Shown: positions 9,085-19,933, numbered from the stretch's first letter. The stretch: DNA of 64,000 nucleotides from Pseudomonas rhizophila (GCF_003033885.1 NZ_CP024081.1:1519980-1583979); one strand, 5' to 3'. Translations and numbers: made by a program. Notes: generated by a model not told the origin, from the sequence alone.

Positions 9085-9585
9085 ATGTCAAATAACGACC
9101 AAAAGCGCGACGAAGGCTACATCGAGAAGCTGGTTCAAGTTAACCGCGTAGCCAAAACCGTTAAAGGCGGCCGTATCTTCACTTTCACCGCGTTGACCGT
9201 GGTTGGTGATGGTAAAGGGCGTGTTGGCTTCGGCCGTGGCAAGTCGCGTGAAGTGCCTGCTGCGATCCAGAAGGCAATGGAAGCTGCTCGCCGCAACATG
9301 ATCCAGGTTGATCTGAACGGCACCACTCTGCAGTACGCAATGAAGTCCGCCCATGGCGCTTCGAAGGTGTACATGCAGCCTGCTTCTGAAGGTACCGGTA
9401 TCATCGCTGGCGGCGCTATGCGTGCTGTCCTCGAGGTTGCTGGCGTTCAGAACGTTCTGGCCAAGTGCTACGGCTCGACTAACCCAGTAAACGTGGTTCA
9501 CGCCACTTTCAAGGGTTTGAAAGCAATGCAGTCTCCTGAATCCATTGCCGCCAAGCGTGGCAAAAGCGTCAAGGAGATCTTCTGA
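9085..9585 (+). CDS. rpsE: 30S ribosomal protein S5
   Basis: S5 lies at the mRNA entry site and affects translational accuracy; it is a spectinomycin-resistance site. The product is 166 residues, with the N-terminal dsRBD-like domain ([18 protein letters not shown]) and the C-terminal domain carrying [18 protein letters not shown] at 9085 is three bases after the rplR stop; the ribosome-binding site therefore lies in rplR. Confidence 0.98.
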   Translation: MSNNDQKRDEGYIEKLVQVNRVAKTVKGGRIFTFTALTVVGDGKGRVGFGRGKSREVPAAIQKAMEAARRNMIQVDLNGTTLQYAMKSAHGASKVYMQPASEGTGIIAGGAMRAVLEVAGVQNVLAKCYGSTNPVNVVHATFKGLKAMQSPESIAAKRGKSVKEIF

Positions 9586-9587
9586 TC

Positions 9588-9764
9588 ATGGCTACCGTAA
9601 AAGTTACGCTGATCAAAAGCATGACCGGCCGCATCCCTAACCACAAACTGTGCGTTAAGGGTTTGGGTCTGCGTCGCATCGGTCACACTGTAGAGGTCCT
9701 GGATACTCCCGAGAATCGCGGGATGATCAACAAGGCCTACTACATGCTGCGTGTAGAGGGTTAA
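9588..9764 (+). CDS. rpmD: 50S ribosomal protein L30
   Basis: L30 is a small 50S protein. Translating from the ATG at 9588, two bases after rpsE, gives 58 residues beginning [20 protein letters not shown] and ending YYMLRVEG, exactly family length. AAGGAGATC at the end of rpsE serves as the ribosome-binding site. The gene falls in the usual rpsE-rpmD-rplO order. Confidence 0.97.
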   Translation: MATVKVTLIKSMTGRIPNHKLCVKGLGLRRIGHTVEVLDTPENRGMINKAYYMLRVEG

Positions 9765-9767
9765 TCG

Positions 9768-10205
9768 ATGAAACTCAATGATCTGAGTCCAGCGCCGGGT
9801 TCCCGTCGCGAAAAGCATCGTCCGGGCCGTGGTATCGGCAGTGGTTTGGGCAAGACCGGTGGCCGTGGCCACAAAGGTCAAACCTCCCGCTCCGGTGGCA
9901 CCATTGCTCCAGGCTTTGAAGGCGGTCAACAGCCGCTGCATCGTCGCCTGCCGAAGTTCGGTTTCGTTTCCCTGAAGGCCATGGATCGCGCAGAAGTGCG
10001 TCTGTCCGAGCTGGCTAAAGTGGATGGCGACATCGTCACCGTGCAGTCCCTGAAGGATGCCAACGTGATCAACCAGAACGTACAGCGTGTGAAAATCATG
10101 CTGTCGGGCGAAGTTGCTCGCGCTGTCACCATCGGAAAGGGAATCGGCGCCACCAAAGGTGCGCGTGCGGCTATCGAAGCAGCTGGCGGCAAGTTCGAGG
10201 AATAA
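9768..10205 (+). CDS. rplO: 50S ribosomal protein L15
   Basis: L15 is a late-binding 50S protein with an extended Gly/Arg-rich N-terminal tail. The product of about 145 residues begins [20 protein letters not shown] and shows the [20 protein letters not shown] stretch typical of that tail. The stop (10203-10205) is directly followed by the secY ATG, so the two are almost certainly translated together. Confidence 0.98.
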   Translation: MKLNDLSPAPGSRREKHRPGRGIGSGLGKTGGRGHKGQTSRSGGTIAPGFEGGQQPLHRRLPKFGFVSLKAMDRAEVRLSELAKVDGDIVTVQSLKDANVINQNVQRVKIMLSGEVARAVTIGKGIGATKGARAAIEAAGGKFEE

Positions 10206-11534
10206 ATGGCTAAGCAAGGTGCTCTCTCTGCGCTCGGCAAAGGCGGTATGTCTGAACTCTGGGCTCGTCTGCGTTTTCTGTTCCTGGCGATTATCGTCTA
10301 CCGAATAGGCGCACACATCCCGGTTCCAGGTATCAACCCGGACCGACTCGCGGACCTGTTTCGACAGAATGAGGGGACCATTCTTAGCTTGTTCAACATG
10401 TTTTCCGGCGGTGCGCTGGAACGGATGAGTATCTTTGCTCTGGGGATCATGCCGTACATCTCGGCATCGATCATCATGCAACTGATGACCGCCGTCAGCC
10501 CACAGCTGGAACAGTTGAAGAAGGAAGGTGAAGCTGGCCGTCGCAAGATCAGCCAGTACACCCGCTACCTCACCGTCGTCCTTGCTCTTGTCCAGGCTGT
10601 TGGCATGTCCATCGGTCTGGCAGGGCAAGGCGTAGCGTTCACTGGTGACTTTGGCTTCCATTTCGTCGCAGTAACCACGTTTGTGGCGGGTGCGATGTTC
10701 ATGATGTGGCTGGGTGAGCAGATTACTGAGCGTGGTGTTGGCAACGGTATCTCGATGTTGATTTTCGCAGGTATCGTCGCCGGTCTTCCGAGAGCGATCG
10801 GGCAGTCTTTCGAGTCTGCGCGTCAGGGTGACATCAACATTTTTGCCCTGGTTGCGATCGGTTTGCTGGCAGTAGCGATTATCGGTTTCGTGGTGTTCAT
10901 TGAGCGTGGTCAGCGTCGTATTGCTGTTCACTACGCCAAGCGTCAGCAGGGCCGCAAGGTATTTGCTGCGCAGACTAGCCACTTGCCGCTGAAGGTGAAT
11001 ATGGCCGGTGTTATCCCGGCTATTTTTGCGAGCAGCATTTTGCTGTTCCCGGCTTCGCTGGGTGCCTGGTTTGGTCAGTCTGAAGGTATGGGCTGGCTGC
11101 AGGACATCTCGCAGTCGATCGCTCCTGGTCAGCCGTTGAATATTCTGCTGTTTAGTGCAGGGATTATTTTCTTCTGCTTCTTCTATACGGCGTTGATGTT
11201 CAATCCGAAAGACGTAGCGGAAAACCTGAAGAAGTCCGGTGCCTTTATTCCGGGTATCCGTCCAGGCGAGCAGTCGGCGCGCTACATTGATGGCGTTTTG
11301 ACTCGTTTGACCTTGTTCGGTGCTCTCTATATGACGGCCGTCTGCTTGCTTCCCCAGTTCCTGGTGGTTGCGGCAAACGTTCCGTTCTACCTTGGCGGGA
11401 CCTCGTTGCTGATCGTGGTCGTGGTTGTGATGGACTTCATGTCCCAAGTACAATCGCACCTCGTTTCGCACCAGTACGAATCCCTGATGAAGAAAGCCAA
11501 CCTGAAGGGCTACGGCAGCGGCATGTTGCGCTGA
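10206..11534 (+). CDS. secY: Protein translocase subunit SecY
   Basis: SecY is the channel subunit of the SecYEG translocon in the inner membrane. The 442-residue product has the expected ten hydrophobic segments, the plug region after the first one, and the conserved cytoplasmic loops ([42 protein letters not shown]). It lies in the usual place at the end of the spc segment, directly abutting rplO, with rpmJ 30 bases downstream. Confidence 0.98.
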   Translation: MAKQGALSALGKGGMSELWARLRFLFLAIIVYRIGAHIPVPGINPDRLADLFRQNEGTILSLFNMFSGGALERMSIFALGIMPYISASIIMQLMTAVSPQLEQLKKEGEAGRRKISQYTRYLTVVLALVQAVGMSIGLAGQGVAFTGDFGFHFVAVTTFVAGAMFMMWLGEQITERGVGNGISMLIFAGIVAGLPRAIGQSFESARQGDINIFALVAIGLLAVAIIGFVVFIERGQRRIAVHYAKRQQGRKVFAAQTSHLPLKVNMAGVIPAIFASSILLFPASLGAWFGQSEGMGWLQDISQSIAPGQPLNILLFSAGIIFFCFFYTALMFNPKDVAENLKKSGAFIPGIRPGEQSARYIDGVLTRLTLFGALYMTAVCLLPQFLVVAANVPFYLGGTSLLIVVVVVMDFMSQVQSHLVSHQYESLMKKANLKGYGSGMLR

Positions 11535-11564
11535 GTAGCGTCCATAAGGTTCGAGGAGTTGGTG

Positions 11565-11681
11565 ATGAAAGTTCGTGCATCGGTGAAAAAGCTGTGCCGT
11601 AACTGCAAGATTATTCGCCGCGAAGGCGTTGTTCGGGTAATTTGCAGCGCGGAACCGCGTCACAAACAGCGCCAAGGCTGA
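11565..11681 (+). CDS. rpmJ: 50S ribosomal protein L36 (zinc-binding form)
   Basis: Translating from ATG 11565 (after TCGAGGAGTTGGTG) gives 38 residues starting [15 protein letters not shown]. Cys11, Cys14, Cys27 and His33 form the zinc ribbon, so this is the C+ form. Pseudomonads often carry a zinc-free paralogue expressed under Zur control elsewhere; none is in this window. The gene ends the spc segment. Confidence 0.97.
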
Positions 11682-11699
11682 GTGTGATTGTGCTTTAAG

Positions 11700-11723
11700 C
11701 CCGGCAGCTAGTGCGCTGCCGGG
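11700..11723 (+). terminator. Hairpin after rpmJ
   Basis: CCCGGCAGC (11700-11708) pairs with GCTGCCGGG (11715-11723) over a TAGTGC loop. The following TTGATTATTTGTT is T-rich without a clean run, so termination may be partial. Confidence 0.6.
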
Positions 11724-11752
11724 TTGATTATTTGTTATTACAGCGATATTAT
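11724..11752 (+). promoter_or_regulatory. Probable promoter of the alpha operon
   Basis: TTGATT (11724-11729) and TATTAT (11747-11752) are spaced 17 bases apart. They begin immediately after the rpmJ hairpin and lie 59 bases before rpsM. The leader is short; in E. coli the S4 repressor site lies at this position. Confidence 0.65.
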
Positions 11753-11811
11753 CTCGCGCCCTATTTCTTGGCTTCCGGGGCGTAGGTAGCTGTCAATTGG
11801 AGTCCCACTGA

Positions 11812-12168
11812 ATGGCCCGTATTGCAGGCGTTAACATTCCAGATAACAAGCATACTGTTATCTCGCTGACCTACATCTATGGTGTTGGTCGCACTACTGC
11901 ACAGAAAATTTGTGCAGTGTCTGGGGTAAACCCAGCGGCAAAGATCAAAGATCTGAGCGACGAGCAGATTGAACAGCTGCGTGGCGAAGTGGCGAAGTTC
12001 ACCACTGAAGGTGACCTGCGTCGCGAAATCAACATGAAAATCAAGCGCTTGATGGACCTCGGTTGCTATCGCGGTCTGCGTCATCGTCGTGGTCTTCCAG
12101 TACGCGGTCAGCGTACCAAGACCAACGCGCGTACCCGTAAAGGTCCGCGTAAGCCGATCCGCAAGTAA
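11812..12168 (+). CDS. rpsM: 30S ribosomal protein S13
   Basis: S13 lies in the 30S head and forms bridges to the 50S subunit. The 118-residue protein begins [19 protein letters not shown], has the helix-two-turn-helix region and the basic tail [21 protein letters not shown] that contacts P-site tRNA. First gene of the alpha segment, preceded by its own promoter. Confidence 0.98.
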   Translation: MARIAGVNIPDNKHTVISLTYIYGVGRTTAQKICAVSGVNPAAKIKDLSDEQIEQLRGEVAKFTTEGDLRREINMKIKRLMDLGCYRGLRHRRGLPVRGQRTKTNARTRKGPRKPIRK

Positions 12169-12198
12169 TCGCCCCAGCGAATCGACAGGAATTTAATC

Positions 12199-12588
12199 AT
12201 GGCAAAACCTGCTGCTCGTCCTCGTAAAAAAGTTAAAAAGACAGTGGTTGATGGCATCGCCCACATCCATGCTTCTTTTAACAACACCATCGTGACCATT
12301 ACCGACCGTCAAGGTAACGCTCTTTCCTGGGCAACCTCCGGTGGTTCGGGTTTCCGCGGTTCCCGCAAGTCCACCCCGTTCGCTGCTCAAGTAGCTGCTG
12401 AGCGTGCTGGTCAAGCTGCGCTGGAATACGGTCTGAAAAACCTCGACGTTAACGTCAAGGGTCCAGGTCCGGGTCGTGAATCCGCAGTCCGCGCTTTGAA
12501 CGGCTGTGGCTACAAGATCGCCAGCATCACCGACGTGACGCCAATCCCGCACAACGGGTGCCGTCCGCCGAAGAAGCGCCGCGTGTAA
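12199..12588 (+). CDS. rpsK: 30S ribosomal protein S11
   Basis: S11 forms part of the 30S platform at the mRNA exit. The 129-residue product begins [16 protein letters not shown] and ends with the conserved [19 protein letters not shown]. An AGGAATTTAATC ribosome-binding region precedes ATG 12199. Thirty bases after rpsM. Confidence 0.98.
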   Translation: MAKPAARPRKKVKKTVVDGIAHIHASFNNTIVTITDRQGNALSWATSGGSGFRGSRKSTPFAAQVAAERAGQAALEYGLKNLDVNVKGPGPGRESAVRALNGCGYKIASITDVTPIPHNGCRPPKKRRV

Positions 12589-12606
12589 TCCAGGAGATTG
12601 TAAAGA

Positions 12607-13227
12607 ATGGCTCGTTACATTGGTCCAAAATGCAAACTCGCTCGTCGCGAAGGCACCGATCTCTTTCTGAAGAGCGGCGTGCGCGCGATCGAATCGAAGT
12701 GCAACATTGAAGCAGCACCTGGTATCCACGGCCAACGCCGCGGTCGCCAGTCCGATTACGGCACCCAACTGCGTGAAAAGCAGAAGGTCCGTCGTATCTA
12801 CGGCGTTCTCGAGCGTCAATTCAGCGGCTACTACAAAGAAGCAGCTGGCAAGAAGGGCGCAACCGGCGAAAACCTGTTGCAACTGCTCGAATGCCGTCTG
12901 GACAACGTTGTATACCGTATGGGTTTCGGTTCTACTCGTGCCGAATCCCGTCAGCTGGTATCGCACAAGTCGATCAGCGTTAACGGTCAGACCGTAAACG
13001 TTCCGTCCTACCAGGTTCGTGCTGGTGACGTGGTTGCTGTTCGCGAGAAAGCAAAGAACCAACTTCGCATTGTCCAAGCTCTCGATCTGTGTGCCCAACG
13101 TGGCCGCGTAGAATGGGTAGAAGTAGACACTGAGAAGAAGTCGGGCGTTTTCAAGAACGTTCCTGCTCGCAGTGATCTGTCCGCCGACATCAACGAAAGC
13201 CTGATTGTCGAGCTCTACTCCAAGTAA
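12607..13227 (+). CDS. rpsD: 30S ribosomal protein S4
   Basis: S4 starts 30S assembly and, in E. coli, represses translation of the alpha operon by binding its leader; changes in it affect decoding accuracy. The 206-residue product starts [19 protein letters not shown] and contains the S4 RNA-binding domain in its middle third ([20 protein letters not shown]). Lies 18 bases after rpsK. Confidence 0.98.
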   Translation: MARYIGPKCKLARREGTDLFLKSGVRAIESKCNIEAAPGIHGQRRGRQSDYGTQLREKQKVRRIYGVLERQFSGYYKEAAGKKGATGENLLQLLECRLDNVVYRMGFGSTRAESRQLVSHKSISVNGQTVNVPSYQVRAGDVVAVREKAKNQLRIVQALDLCAQRGRVEWVEVDTEKKSGVFKNVPARSDLSADINESLIVELYSK

Positions 13228-13249
13228 GGGCTAGAAAATAGGTGCATCC

Positions 13250-14251
13250 ATGCAGATTTCGGTAAATGAGTTCCTGACACCCCGCCATATTGATGTGCAG
13301 GTTGTCAGTCCAACCCGCGCCAAGATCACACTCGAGCCTCTCGAGCGTGGTTTCGGCCACACCCTGGGCAACGCGCTGCGCCGCATCCTGTTGTCCTCAA
13401 TGCCCGGCTGTGCAGTAGTCGAGGCCGAGATTGACGGTGTGCTCCATGAGTACAGCGCCATCGAAGGTGTACAGGAAGATGTAATTGAAATCCTGTTGAA
13501 CCTTAAAGGTCTGGCTATCAAGCTGCACGGTCGTGACGAAGTTACGCTGACCTTGTCGAAGAAGGGTTCGGGGGTGGTTACCGCTGCCGATATTCAGCTG
13601 GATCATGATGTCGAGATCGTTAACCCCGATCACGTAATCGCTAACCTGGCGTCTAACGGCGCCCTGAACATGAAGCTCACCGTAGCTCGTGGTCGTGGTT
13701 ATGAACCGGCAGACTCGCGTCAGAGCGATGAAGACGAAAGCCGCAGCATCGGTCGCTTGCAGCTCGACTCTTCGTTCAGCCCGGTTCGCCGTATCGCATA
13801 CGTGGTGGAAAACGCCCGTGTCGAACAGCGTACCAACCTGGACAAGCTGGTTATTGATCTGGAAACCAACGGTACCCTGGATCCTGAAGAGGCCATTCGC
13901 CGCGCTGCAACCATCCTGCAACAGCAGTTGGCTGCGTTCGTCGACCTCAAGGGTGACAGTGAGCCAGTGGTTGTCGAGCAGGAAGACGAGATCGATCCGA
14001 TCCTGCTTCGCCCGGTTGACGATCTGGAACTGACTGTACGTTCGGCTAACTGCCTTAAGGCGGAAAACATCTACTACATCGGCGACCTGATTCAGCGCAC
14101 CGAAGTAGAGCTGTTGAAGACTCCGAACCTTGGCAAGAAATCCTTGACTGAAATCAAGGACGTTCTGGCCTCCCGCGGTCTGTCCCTCGGCATGCGCCTC
14201 GACAACTGGCCGCCTGCAAGTCTTAAGAAGGACGACAAGGCGACTGCCTGA
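13250..14251 (+). CDS. rpoA: DNA-directed RNA polymerase subunit alpha
   Basis: RpoA dimerises to nucleate RNA polymerase and contacts activators and UP elements through its C-terminal domain. The 333-residue product has the N-terminal assembly domain ([21 protein letters not shown]) up to about residue 235, an acidic linker (EQEDEIDP), and the alpha-CTD with [20 protein letters not shown], which includes the DNA-binding arginine (Arg265 in E. coli). Located between rpsD and rplQ as in most gamma-proteobacteria. Confidence 0.99.
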   Translation: MQISVNEFLTPRHIDVQVVSPTRAKITLEPLERGFGHTLGNALRRILLSSMPGCAVVEAEIDGVLHEYSAIEGVQEDVIEILLNLKGLAIKLHGRDEVTLTLSKKGSGVVTAADIQLDHDVEIVNPDHVIANLASNGALNMKLTVARGRGYEPADSRQSDEDESRSIGRLQLDSSFSPVRRIAYVVENARVEQRTNLDKLVIDLETNGTLDPEEAIRRAATILQQQLAAFVDLKGDSEPVVVEQEDEIDPILLRPVDDLELTVRSANCLKAENIYYIGDLIQRTEVELLKTPNLGKKSLTEIKDVLASRGLSLGMRLDNWPPASLKKDDKATA

Positions 14252-14293
14252 TCGTCGTAATCACCGAACGTTGTGTTTGGTAAGGAATGAACC

Positions 14294-14680
14294 ATGCGTC
14301 ATCGTAAAAGTGGTCGTCACCTGAGCCGCACCAGCTCGCACCGCAAGGCCATGTTCCAAAACATGGCGGTGTCGCTGTTCGAGCACGAGCTGATCAAAAC
14401 TACACTGCCGAAAGCCAAAGAACTGCGCCGCGTTGCTGAGCCGCTGATCACTTTGGCCAAGACAGATAGCTTGGCTAACCGCCGTCTGGCTTTCGACCGT
14501 ACTCGTTCGAAAGCTATCGTTGGTAAGCTCTTCAACGACCTGGGCAAGCGTTACGCTACCCGTGAGGGTGGCTACCTGCGCATCCTCAAGTGCGGTTTCC
14601 GCGCTGGCGACAACGCGCCTATGGCGTACGTCGAGTTGGTTGATCGTGCTACCAGCGGTGAAGCTGTATCCGCTGAGTAA
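14294..14680 (+). CDS. rplQ: 50S ribosomal protein L17
   Basis: L17 lies near the tunnel exit. The 128-residue product begins [20 protein letters not shown] and ends [18 protein letters not shown] plus a short acidic tail. Last gene of the alpha operon, followed by a strong terminator. Confidence 0.98.
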   Translation: MRHRKSGRHLSRTSSHRKAMFQNMAVSLFEHELIKTTLPKAKELRRVAEPLITLAKTDSLANRRLAFDRTRSKAIVGKLFNDLGKRYATREGGYLRILKCGFRAGDNAPMAYVELVDRATSGEAVSAE

Positions 14681-14693
14681 GTCGGCAACATAC

Positions 14694-14722
14694 AAAAAAC
14701 CGGGCCTTGTGCCCGGTTTTTT
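14694..14722 (+). terminator. Terminator of the alpha operon
   Basis: AAAAAACCGGGC (14694-14705) pairs with GCCCGGTTTTTT (14711-14722) over a CTTGT loop. The T-run completes a classic intrinsic terminator that would work in both directions. Confidence 0.95.
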
Positions 14723-14813
14723 GTGCCCGGTCAAAAAGTGGCAGTCACTTCTGTTGGCTGGCTTGCGCTTGGCAATGCGACAGCATTAGATAATGACTAT
14801 CGATGTCCATGAT

Positions 14814-14839
14814 TTAATGAATTTGGATACTGTCATTAA
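14814..14839 (+). promoter_or_regulatory. Inverted repeat in the katA upstream region
   Basis: TTAATGA (14814-14820) and TCATTAA (14833-14839) form a 7-bp inverted repeat with 12 bases between, 66 bases before katA, in an AT-rich upstream region. It may be an operator. It does not resemble the spaced ATAG motifs of an OxyR site closely enough to name the regulator. Confidence 0.35.
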
Positions 14840-14904
14840 CATGATCAATACTCCTTTCCAGCCGATTAGCCGGCAGTTTGAAGACCGACCTAGGAAGATT
14901 GAGC

Positions 14905-16353
14905 ATGAGCCAGACCAAAACGCTTACGACCGCCAGCGGCGCTCCTGTCGCCGATAACCAGAACTCTCGCTCCGCTGGCCCGCGTGGCCCGCTGTTGCTC
15001 GACGACTTCCACCTTATCGAGAAGCTCGCTCACTTCAATCGCGAGAACATTCCCGAGCGCCGTGTACACGCTAAGGGATCGGGCGCTTACGGCACATTTA
15101 CCGTAACCCGGGATATTACCCAGTACACCAGCGCCAAGCTGTTTGAGTCGGTCGGCAAACAGACCCCGACGTTCCTGCGTTTTTCCACCGTGGGTGGCGA
15201 GCGTGGCTCTGCCGATACTGAGCGCGATCCACGCGGTTTCGCCCTGAAGTTCTACACCGAGGAAGGGAACTGGGACATCGTGGGTAATAACACCCCTGTG
15301 TTCTTCATCCGCGATCCGCTGAAATTCCCCGACTTCATCCATACGCAGAAGCGCCTGCCCCAAAGCAATCTGAAAAGTGCCCAAATGATGTGGGATTTCT
15401 GGTCGCATTCGCCCGAGGCTTTGCACCAGGTCACCATTCTGTTCTCTGATCGTGGCATTCCCGATGGCTACCGTCACATGCACGGCTTCGGCAGCCACAC
15501 CTATAGTCTGATCAGCGCCGAGGGTGAGCGTCACTGGGTGAAATGGCACTACAAGACCAAGCAAGGGATCAAGAACCTGACGCCGGCTGAAGCTGCACGC
15601 CTGGCGGGCACCGACCCGGATTACGCTCAGCGTGATCTGTTCAATGCGATCGAGCGTGGCGATTTCCCGAAGTGGAGCGTCTGCATCCAGATCATGACCG
15701 AGGCCCAAGCGGCGGCCCATTACGAGAACCCGTTCGACGTGACCAAGACCTGGTCGCAGAAGGAGTTTCCGTTGATCGAGGTCGGCGAGTTGGAACTCAA
15801 CCGTAACCCGCTGAACTACTTCGCTGAAGTTGAGCAGGCGGCGTTCGGGCCGAGCAATATGGTTCCAGGGGTTGGCCTTTCGCCAGACCGCATGCTGCAA
15901 GGTCGTGTGTTCGCCTACGCTGATGCACACCGCTACCGTGTGGGTACCAATCACCAGCAATTGCCAGTCAACGCTCCGCGCAGCCCGGTCAACACTTACC
16001 AGCGCGACGGAGCCATGGCGTTCGGCAGCAATGGCGGTGCAGCACCGAACTACGAGCCCAACAGCTACGTCGAGGCCCCCAAGCAGGCTCCGCGTTATGC
16101 TGAACCGGCCCTGGCGCTCGGTGGTTCGGCAGACCGTTACGATCACCGCGAAGATACCGACTACTACAGTCACGCCGGTGCGCTGTTCCGCTTGATGAAT
16201 GATGCCCAGAAAGCGCTGCTGATCAGCAACATCGCGGGTGCGATGGCCGGTGTATCGGCGGATGTCGTCGATCGTCAGTTGCAGCACTTCTTCAAAGCGG
16301 ATGTCGCTTACGGTGAAGGCATCGCGAAAGCGTTGGGCGTACAGCTTAACTAA
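14905..16353 (+). CDS. katA: Catalase, monofunctional haem type
   Basis: KatA breaks hydrogen peroxide down to water and oxygen in the cytoplasm (and often periplasm) of Pseudomonas. The 482-residue small-subunit catalase shows the distal-side His55 ([12 protein letters not shown]) and Asn128 (VGNNTPVFF), and the proximal haem-ligand motif RVFAY with Arg334 and Tyr338. ATG 14905 is preceded by AGGAAGA; an upstream GTG-type extension of nine residues is unlikely. The C-terminal part matches the KatA clade. It is followed by its own terminator and then by a ferritin gene, an arrangement also found in P. aeruginosa, which pairs peroxide removal with iron storage. Confidence 0.97.
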   Translation: MSQTKTLTTASGAPVADNQNSRSAGPRGPLLLDDFHLIEKLAHFNRENIPERRVHAKGSGAYGTFTVTRDITQYTSAKLFESVGKQTPTFLRFSTVGGERGSADTERDPRGFALKFYTEEGNWDIVGNNTPVFFIRDPLKFPDFIHTQKRLPQSNLKSAQMMWDFWSHSPEALHQVTILFSDRGIPDGYRHMHGFGSHTYSLISAEGERHWVKWHYKTKQGIKNLTPAEAARLAGTDPDYAQRDLFNAIERGDFPKWSVCIQIMTEAQAAAHYENPFDVTKTWSQKEFPLIEVGELELNRNPLNYFAEVEQAAFGPSNMVPGVGLSPDRMLQGRVFAYADAHRYRVGTNHQQLPVNAPRSPVNTYQRDGAMAFGSNGGAAPNYEPNSYVEAPKQAPRYAEPALALGGSADRYDHREDTDYYSHAGALFRLMNDAQKALLISNIAGAMAGVSADVVDRQLQHFFKADVAYGEGIAKALGVQLN

Positions 16354-16370
16354 GTCTAAACGAGAAGCAG

Positions 16371-16396
16371 AACCGCCCTCAATTGGGCGGTTTTTG
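16371..16396 (+). terminator. Terminator of katA
   Basis: AACCGCCC (16371-16378) pairs with GGGCGGTT (16385-16392), followed by T residues. Confidence 0.9.
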
Positions 16397-16510
16397 CGTT
16401 ATTTAACCGGCTTTTCTCGGATTTTCTTCGCTTTTATCGCGATAGGCGAGTGACCTTGCGGTCAGCTTGGTTCAAACTAGAGCCTTCAAAGCTTGTGGAG
16501 ATGTAGGGCG

Positions 16511-16975
16511 ATGCAAGGTCACCCAGACGTAATCGATTACCTCAACACGCTGCTGACAGGCGAACTGGCAGCCCGTGATCAATATTTCATCCACTCGCGG
16601 ATGTACGAGGACTGGGGTTTTACCGAGCTCTACGAACGTATCAACCATGAGATGGAAGAAGAGGCCCAGCACGCCGATGCGTTGATGCGCCGGATCCTGA
16701 TGCTCGAAGGTACGCCACGCATGCGCCCGGATGATCTGGACATCGGCACCACGGTGCCAGACATGCTCGCGGCCGACCTGCGCCTGGAATACAAAGTCCG
16801 TGCCGCGCTGTGCAAGGGCATTGAGCTCTGCGAACAGCACAACGATTACGTGACCCGCGAGATCCTGCGCATCCAGCTCAACGACACCGAAGAAGACCAT
16901 ACCTACTGGCTCGAGAAGCAGCTGGGCCTGATCAAGTTGATAGGCCTGGAAAATTACCTGCAGTCGCAGTTCTGA
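16511..16975 (+). CDS. ftnA: Bacterial ferritin FtnA (formerly BfrA)
   Basis: This is a ferritin-like iron-storage subunit of 154 residues that would form a 24-mer shell. It keeps the ferroxidase ligands Glu18 ([10 protein letters not shown]), Glu51 and His54 (EEEAQHAD), with partners further on ([18 protein letters not shown]). The closest known relative by gene position and sequence is the P. aeruginosa protein beside katA, first called bacterioferritin A and later shown to be a ferritin rather than a haem bacterioferritin. ATG 16511 follows a GTAGGGCG motif; upstream in-frame codons are ignored because [12 protein letters not shown] is the family start. A TGACC-TTGC-GGTCA dyad lies 47 bases upstream. 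Confidence 0.93.
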   Translation: MQGHPDVIDYLNTLLTGELAARDQYFIHSRMYEDWGFTELYERINHEMEEEAQHADALMRRILMLEGTPRMRPDDLDIGTTVPDMLAADLRLEYKVRAALCKGIELCEQHNDYVTREILRIQLNDTEEDHTYWLEKQLGLIKLIGLENYLQSQF

Positions 16976-16986
16976 TTGCAGGGAAA

Positions 16987-17039
16987 GGGAACGCAGAGCG
17001 TCCCAAGCTGCATTCCCACGCGGAGCGTAGGAACGATCA
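16987..17039. repeat. Intergenic repeat with two short dyads
   Basis: GGGAACGC...GCGTCCC followed by TTCCCACGC...GCGTAGGAA ACGAT-type sequence forms two adjacent imperfect hairpins. The motif CATTCCCACGC-GGAGCGT is common between genes of P. fluorescens-group genomes. Here it lies between ftnA and the convergent uvrA terminator. Confidence 0.55.
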
Positions 17040-17043
17040 AACA

Positions 17044-17082
17044 AAAAAGCCCCTGTCATTGATGAGATGACAGGGGCTTTTT
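17044..17082. terminator. Bidirectional terminator between ftnA and uvrA
   Basis: AAAAAGCCCCTGTCAT (17044-17059) pairs perfectly with ATGACAGGGGCTTTTT (17067-17082), a 16-bp stem with seven-base loop, with A-run and T-run on the two sides. It serves both convergent genes. Confidence 0.95.
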
Positions 17083-17098
17083 CGTGGCCGGGGAAAAA

Positions 17099-19933
17099 TC
17101 AGTCCCGGTCACGCTCCAGCAACGGCTTGAGGTAGTAGCCAGTGTACGACTGCTTCATCTCGGCCACTTCCTCGGGGGTACCCACCGCGATGATCTGACC
17201 ACCCTTGGAGCCGCCTTCCGGCCCCAAGTCCACCAGCCAGTCCGCCGTCTTGATCACATCGAGGTTGTGCTCAATTACCACCACGGTGTTGCCATGGTCG
17301 CGAAGGCGATGCAGGACGTCGAGCAATTGCTGGATATCAGCGAAGTGCAAGCCCGTGGTCGGCTCGTCGAGGATGTACAGGGTCTTGCCGGTATCACGCT
17401 TGGACAGCTCGCGAGACAGCTTGACCCGCTGGGCCTCGCCGCCGGACAACGTGGTTGCCGATTGCCCAAGCTTGATGTACGACAGCCCCACATCCATCAG
17501 CGTCTGGAGCTTGCGCGCCAGGGCCGGCACCGCGTCGAAGAACACCCTGGCCTCTTCGATGGTCATCTCGAGGGTTTCGTGGATATTCTTGCCCTTGTAC
17601 TTGATCTCCAGGGTTTCGCGGTTGTAGCGCTTGCTCTTGCACACGTCGCACGGCACATAGATGTCCGGCAAGAAGTGCATCTCGACCTTGATCAGGCCGT
17701 CGCCCTGGCAGGCTTCGCAGCGCCCGCCCTTGACGTTGAACGAGAAACGCCCTGGGCCATAGCCGCGTGAACGGGACTCCGGCACGCCGGCGAACAGCTC
17801 GCGAATCGGCGTGAACAGCCCGGTATAAGTCGCCGGGTTGGAGCGCGGTGTGCGACCGATGGGGCTCTGGTCGATGTCGACGACCTTGTCCAGATGCTCC
17901 AGGCCCTTGATGCTGTCGTGGGCGGCGGCCTCCAGGGTCGTGGCGCCGTTCAGGGCCGTAGCGCTGAGGGGGAACAGGGTGTTGTTGATCAGCGTCGATT
18001 TGCCGGAGCCGGACACACCGGTCACGCAAGTCAGCAGCCCAATCGGGATGTCCAGGTCAACGTTGCGCAGGTTGTTGCCACGGGCGCCCTTGAGGCTCAG
18101 CGACAGCTTCTTGTTGCGCGGCGTACGCTTGGCCGGCACCTTGATCTTCACCCGGCCCGACAGGTATTTGCCGGTCAGGGAGTCGGGATGCGCCATGACT
18201 TCGGCGGCTGTGCCTTGGGCAACGATATGCCCGCCATGCACCCCCGCACCCGGACCGATGTCCACGACGTAATCCGCCAGGCGGATCGCATCCTCGTCGT
18301 GTTCGACCACGATCACCGTGTTGCCGATGTCCCGCAGGTGCTTGAGCGTCCCGAGCAGTCGATCGTTGTCCCGCTGGTGCAGGCCAATGGACGGTTCGTC
18401 GAGGATGTACATCACCCCCACCAGGCCGGCACCGATCTGGCTGGCCAGGCGAATACGCTGGGCTTCGCCGCCGGACAAGGTATCTGCGCTGCGATCGAGG
18501 GTCAGGTAGTCCAGGCCAACGTTCACCAGAAATTGCAGGCGCTCGCGGATTTCCTTGAGGATCTTGTCGGCAATTTCGCCCCGGCGGCCGGTGAGCTTCA
18601 AGCCGCCGAAGTAGTCGGTGGCGTCCCCAATCGGCAGGTTGGTCACCGCCGGCAGGGTTTTCTCGCCGACCCACACATGTCGCGCCTCCCGACGCAAGCG
18701 GGTACCGCGGCAATCGGGGCAGGGCTGGGTGCTGAGGAACTTGGCCAGTTCTTCGCGCACGCTGGCCGATTCGGTCTCGCGATAACGCCGCTCCAGGTTC
18801 GGCACGATACCTTCGAACGGGTGGGAGCGTTTGACGATATCGCCACGGTCGTTCAGGTATTTGAAGTCGACACTTTGTGAGCCGCTGCCGTGCAGGATGA
18901 ATTTCTGCTGGTCGGCGGGCAGTTCATTGAAGGGTTTGTCCAGGCTGAACTTGTAGTGGGCCGCCAGCGACCCGAGCATCTGGAAGTAGTAGACGTTACG
19001 CCGGTCCCAGCCGCGAATCGCGCCCTCGGCCAGGGTCAGTTCGCCATTGACCAGGCGCTTGGTGTCGAAGAACTGCTTGACCCCCAGGCCATCGCAGGTC
19101 GGGCACGCGCCGGCCGGGTTGTTGAAGGAGAACAGCTTGGGTTCCAGCTCGCTGATGGCGTGGCCGCAGATCGGGCAGGCGAAGCGCGCCGAGAAGATGA
19201 TTTCCTCGCCGGGCTCGTCGTCCATCGGCGCTACCAGGGCGATGCCGTCGGCCAGCTTCAGCGCGGTCTCGAAGGATTCGGCCAGACGCTGTTGCAGGTC
19301 GGCCCGGACCTTGAAGCGGTCGACCACCACATCGATCGAATGCTTTTTCTGTTTATCCAGCTTCGGCAGTTCGTCCAGCTCGCACAGCTTGCCGTTGACC
19401 CGTGCCCGAACGAAGCCTTGGGCGCGCAGTTCTTCGAAGACCATCAGGTGCTCGCCCTTTCGCTCGCGGATGACCGGCGCCAGCAGCATCAACTTGCTGC
19501 CTTCGGGCTGGGCCAGCACCAGGTCGACCATCTGGCTGACGGTCTGGGCTTCCAGCGGGATGTCGTGGTCGGGACACCGCGGAATACCGACCCGCGCATA
19601 CAGCAAACGCAGGTAATCGTAGATCTCGGTGATGGTGCCGACGGTTGAGCGTGGGTTGTGGGAAGTCGATTTCTGTTCGATGGAAATCGCCGGCGACAGG
19701 CCTTCGATGGTGTCGACGTCGGGTTTTTCCATCATCGACAGGAACTGCCGGGCGTAGGCCGACAGCGATTCGACATAGCGCCGCTGGCCTTCAGCGTACA
19801 GGGTGTCGAAGGCCAGGGATGATTTGCCGGATCCGGACAGGCCGGTGATGACGATCAGCTTGTCCCGTGGCAGGGTCAGGTCGATGTTCTTCAGGTTGTG
19901 GGTACGGGCCCCACGAATCAGGATCTTGTCCAA
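17099..19933 (-). CDS. uvrA: Excinuclease ABC subunit A
   Basis: UvrA is the damage-recognition ATPase of nucleotide excision repair. The 944-residue protein has two ABC ATPase modules: Walker [10 protein letters not shown] at 31-39 and GVSGSGKST in the second half, each with an LSGGEAQR signature, and the zinc modules CPICGHA...CPTC and CEACQGD...CDVCKSK. The start is TTG at 19933: it gives the family N-terminus (M)[15 protein letters not shown] and has GAGG six to seven bases upstream, whereas a longer ATG version from 20023 adds 30 unconserved residues. A LexA-like site lies upstream. Confidence 0.96.
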   Translation of the reverse strand: MDKILIRGARTHNLKNIDLTLPRDKLIVITGLSGSGKSSLAFDTLYAEGQRRYVESLSAYARQFLSMMEKPDVDTIEGLSPAISIEQKSTSHNPRSTVGTITEIYDYLRLLYARVGIPRCPDHDIPLEAQTVSQMVDLVLAQPEGSKLMLLAPVIRERKGEHLMVFEELRAQGFVRARVNGKLCELDELPKLDKQKKHSIDVVVDRFKVRADLQQRLAESFETALKLADGIALVAPMDDEPGEEIIFSARFACPICGHAISELEPKLFSFNNPAGACPTCDGLGVKQFFDTKRLVNGELTLAEGAIRGWDRRNVYYFQMLGSLAAHYKFSLDKPFNELPADQQKFILHGSGSQSVDFKYLNDRGDIVKRSHPFEGIVPNLERRYRETESASVREELAKFLSTQPCPDCRGTRLRREARHVWVGEKTLPAVTNLPIGDATDYFGGLKLTGRRGEIADKILKEIRERLQFLVNVGLDYLTLDRSADTLSGGEAQRIRLASQIGAGLVGVMYILDEPSIGLHQRDNDRLLGTLKHLRDIGNTVIVVEHDEDAIRLADYVVDIGPGAGVHGGHIVAQGTAAEVMAHPDSLTGKYLSGRVKIKVPAKRTPRNKKLSLSLKGARGNNLRNVDLDIPIGLLTCVTGVSGSGKSTLINNTLFPLSATALNGATTLEAAAHDSIKGLEHLDKVVDIDQSPIGRTPRSNPATYTGLFTPIRELFAGVPESRSRGYGPGRFSFNVKGGRCEACQGDGLIKVEMHFLPDIYVPCDVCKSKRYNRETLEIKYKGKNIHETLEMTIEEARVFFDAVPALARKLQTLMDVGLSYIKLGQSATTLSGGEAQRVKLSRELSKRDTGKTLYILDEPTTGLHFADIQQLLDVLHRLRDHGNTVVVIEHNLDVIKTADWLVDLGPEGGSKGGQIIAVGTPEEVAEMKQSYTGYYLKPLLERDRD

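Noticed and set aside
9498..11675. A 725-codon open frame on the minus strand across rpsE to rpmJ
   Set aside because: It lies opposite five confirmed ribosomal and secY genes and its product resembles nothing known; an artefact of codon bias.
14784..14804. OxyR binding site upstream of katA
   Set aside because: GATAATGACTATC shows a partial dyad, but the four spaced ATAG elements of the OxyR consensus are not present.
14890..16287. A 465-codon open frame opposite katA
   Set aside because: Antisense shadow of a catalase with all catalytic residues.
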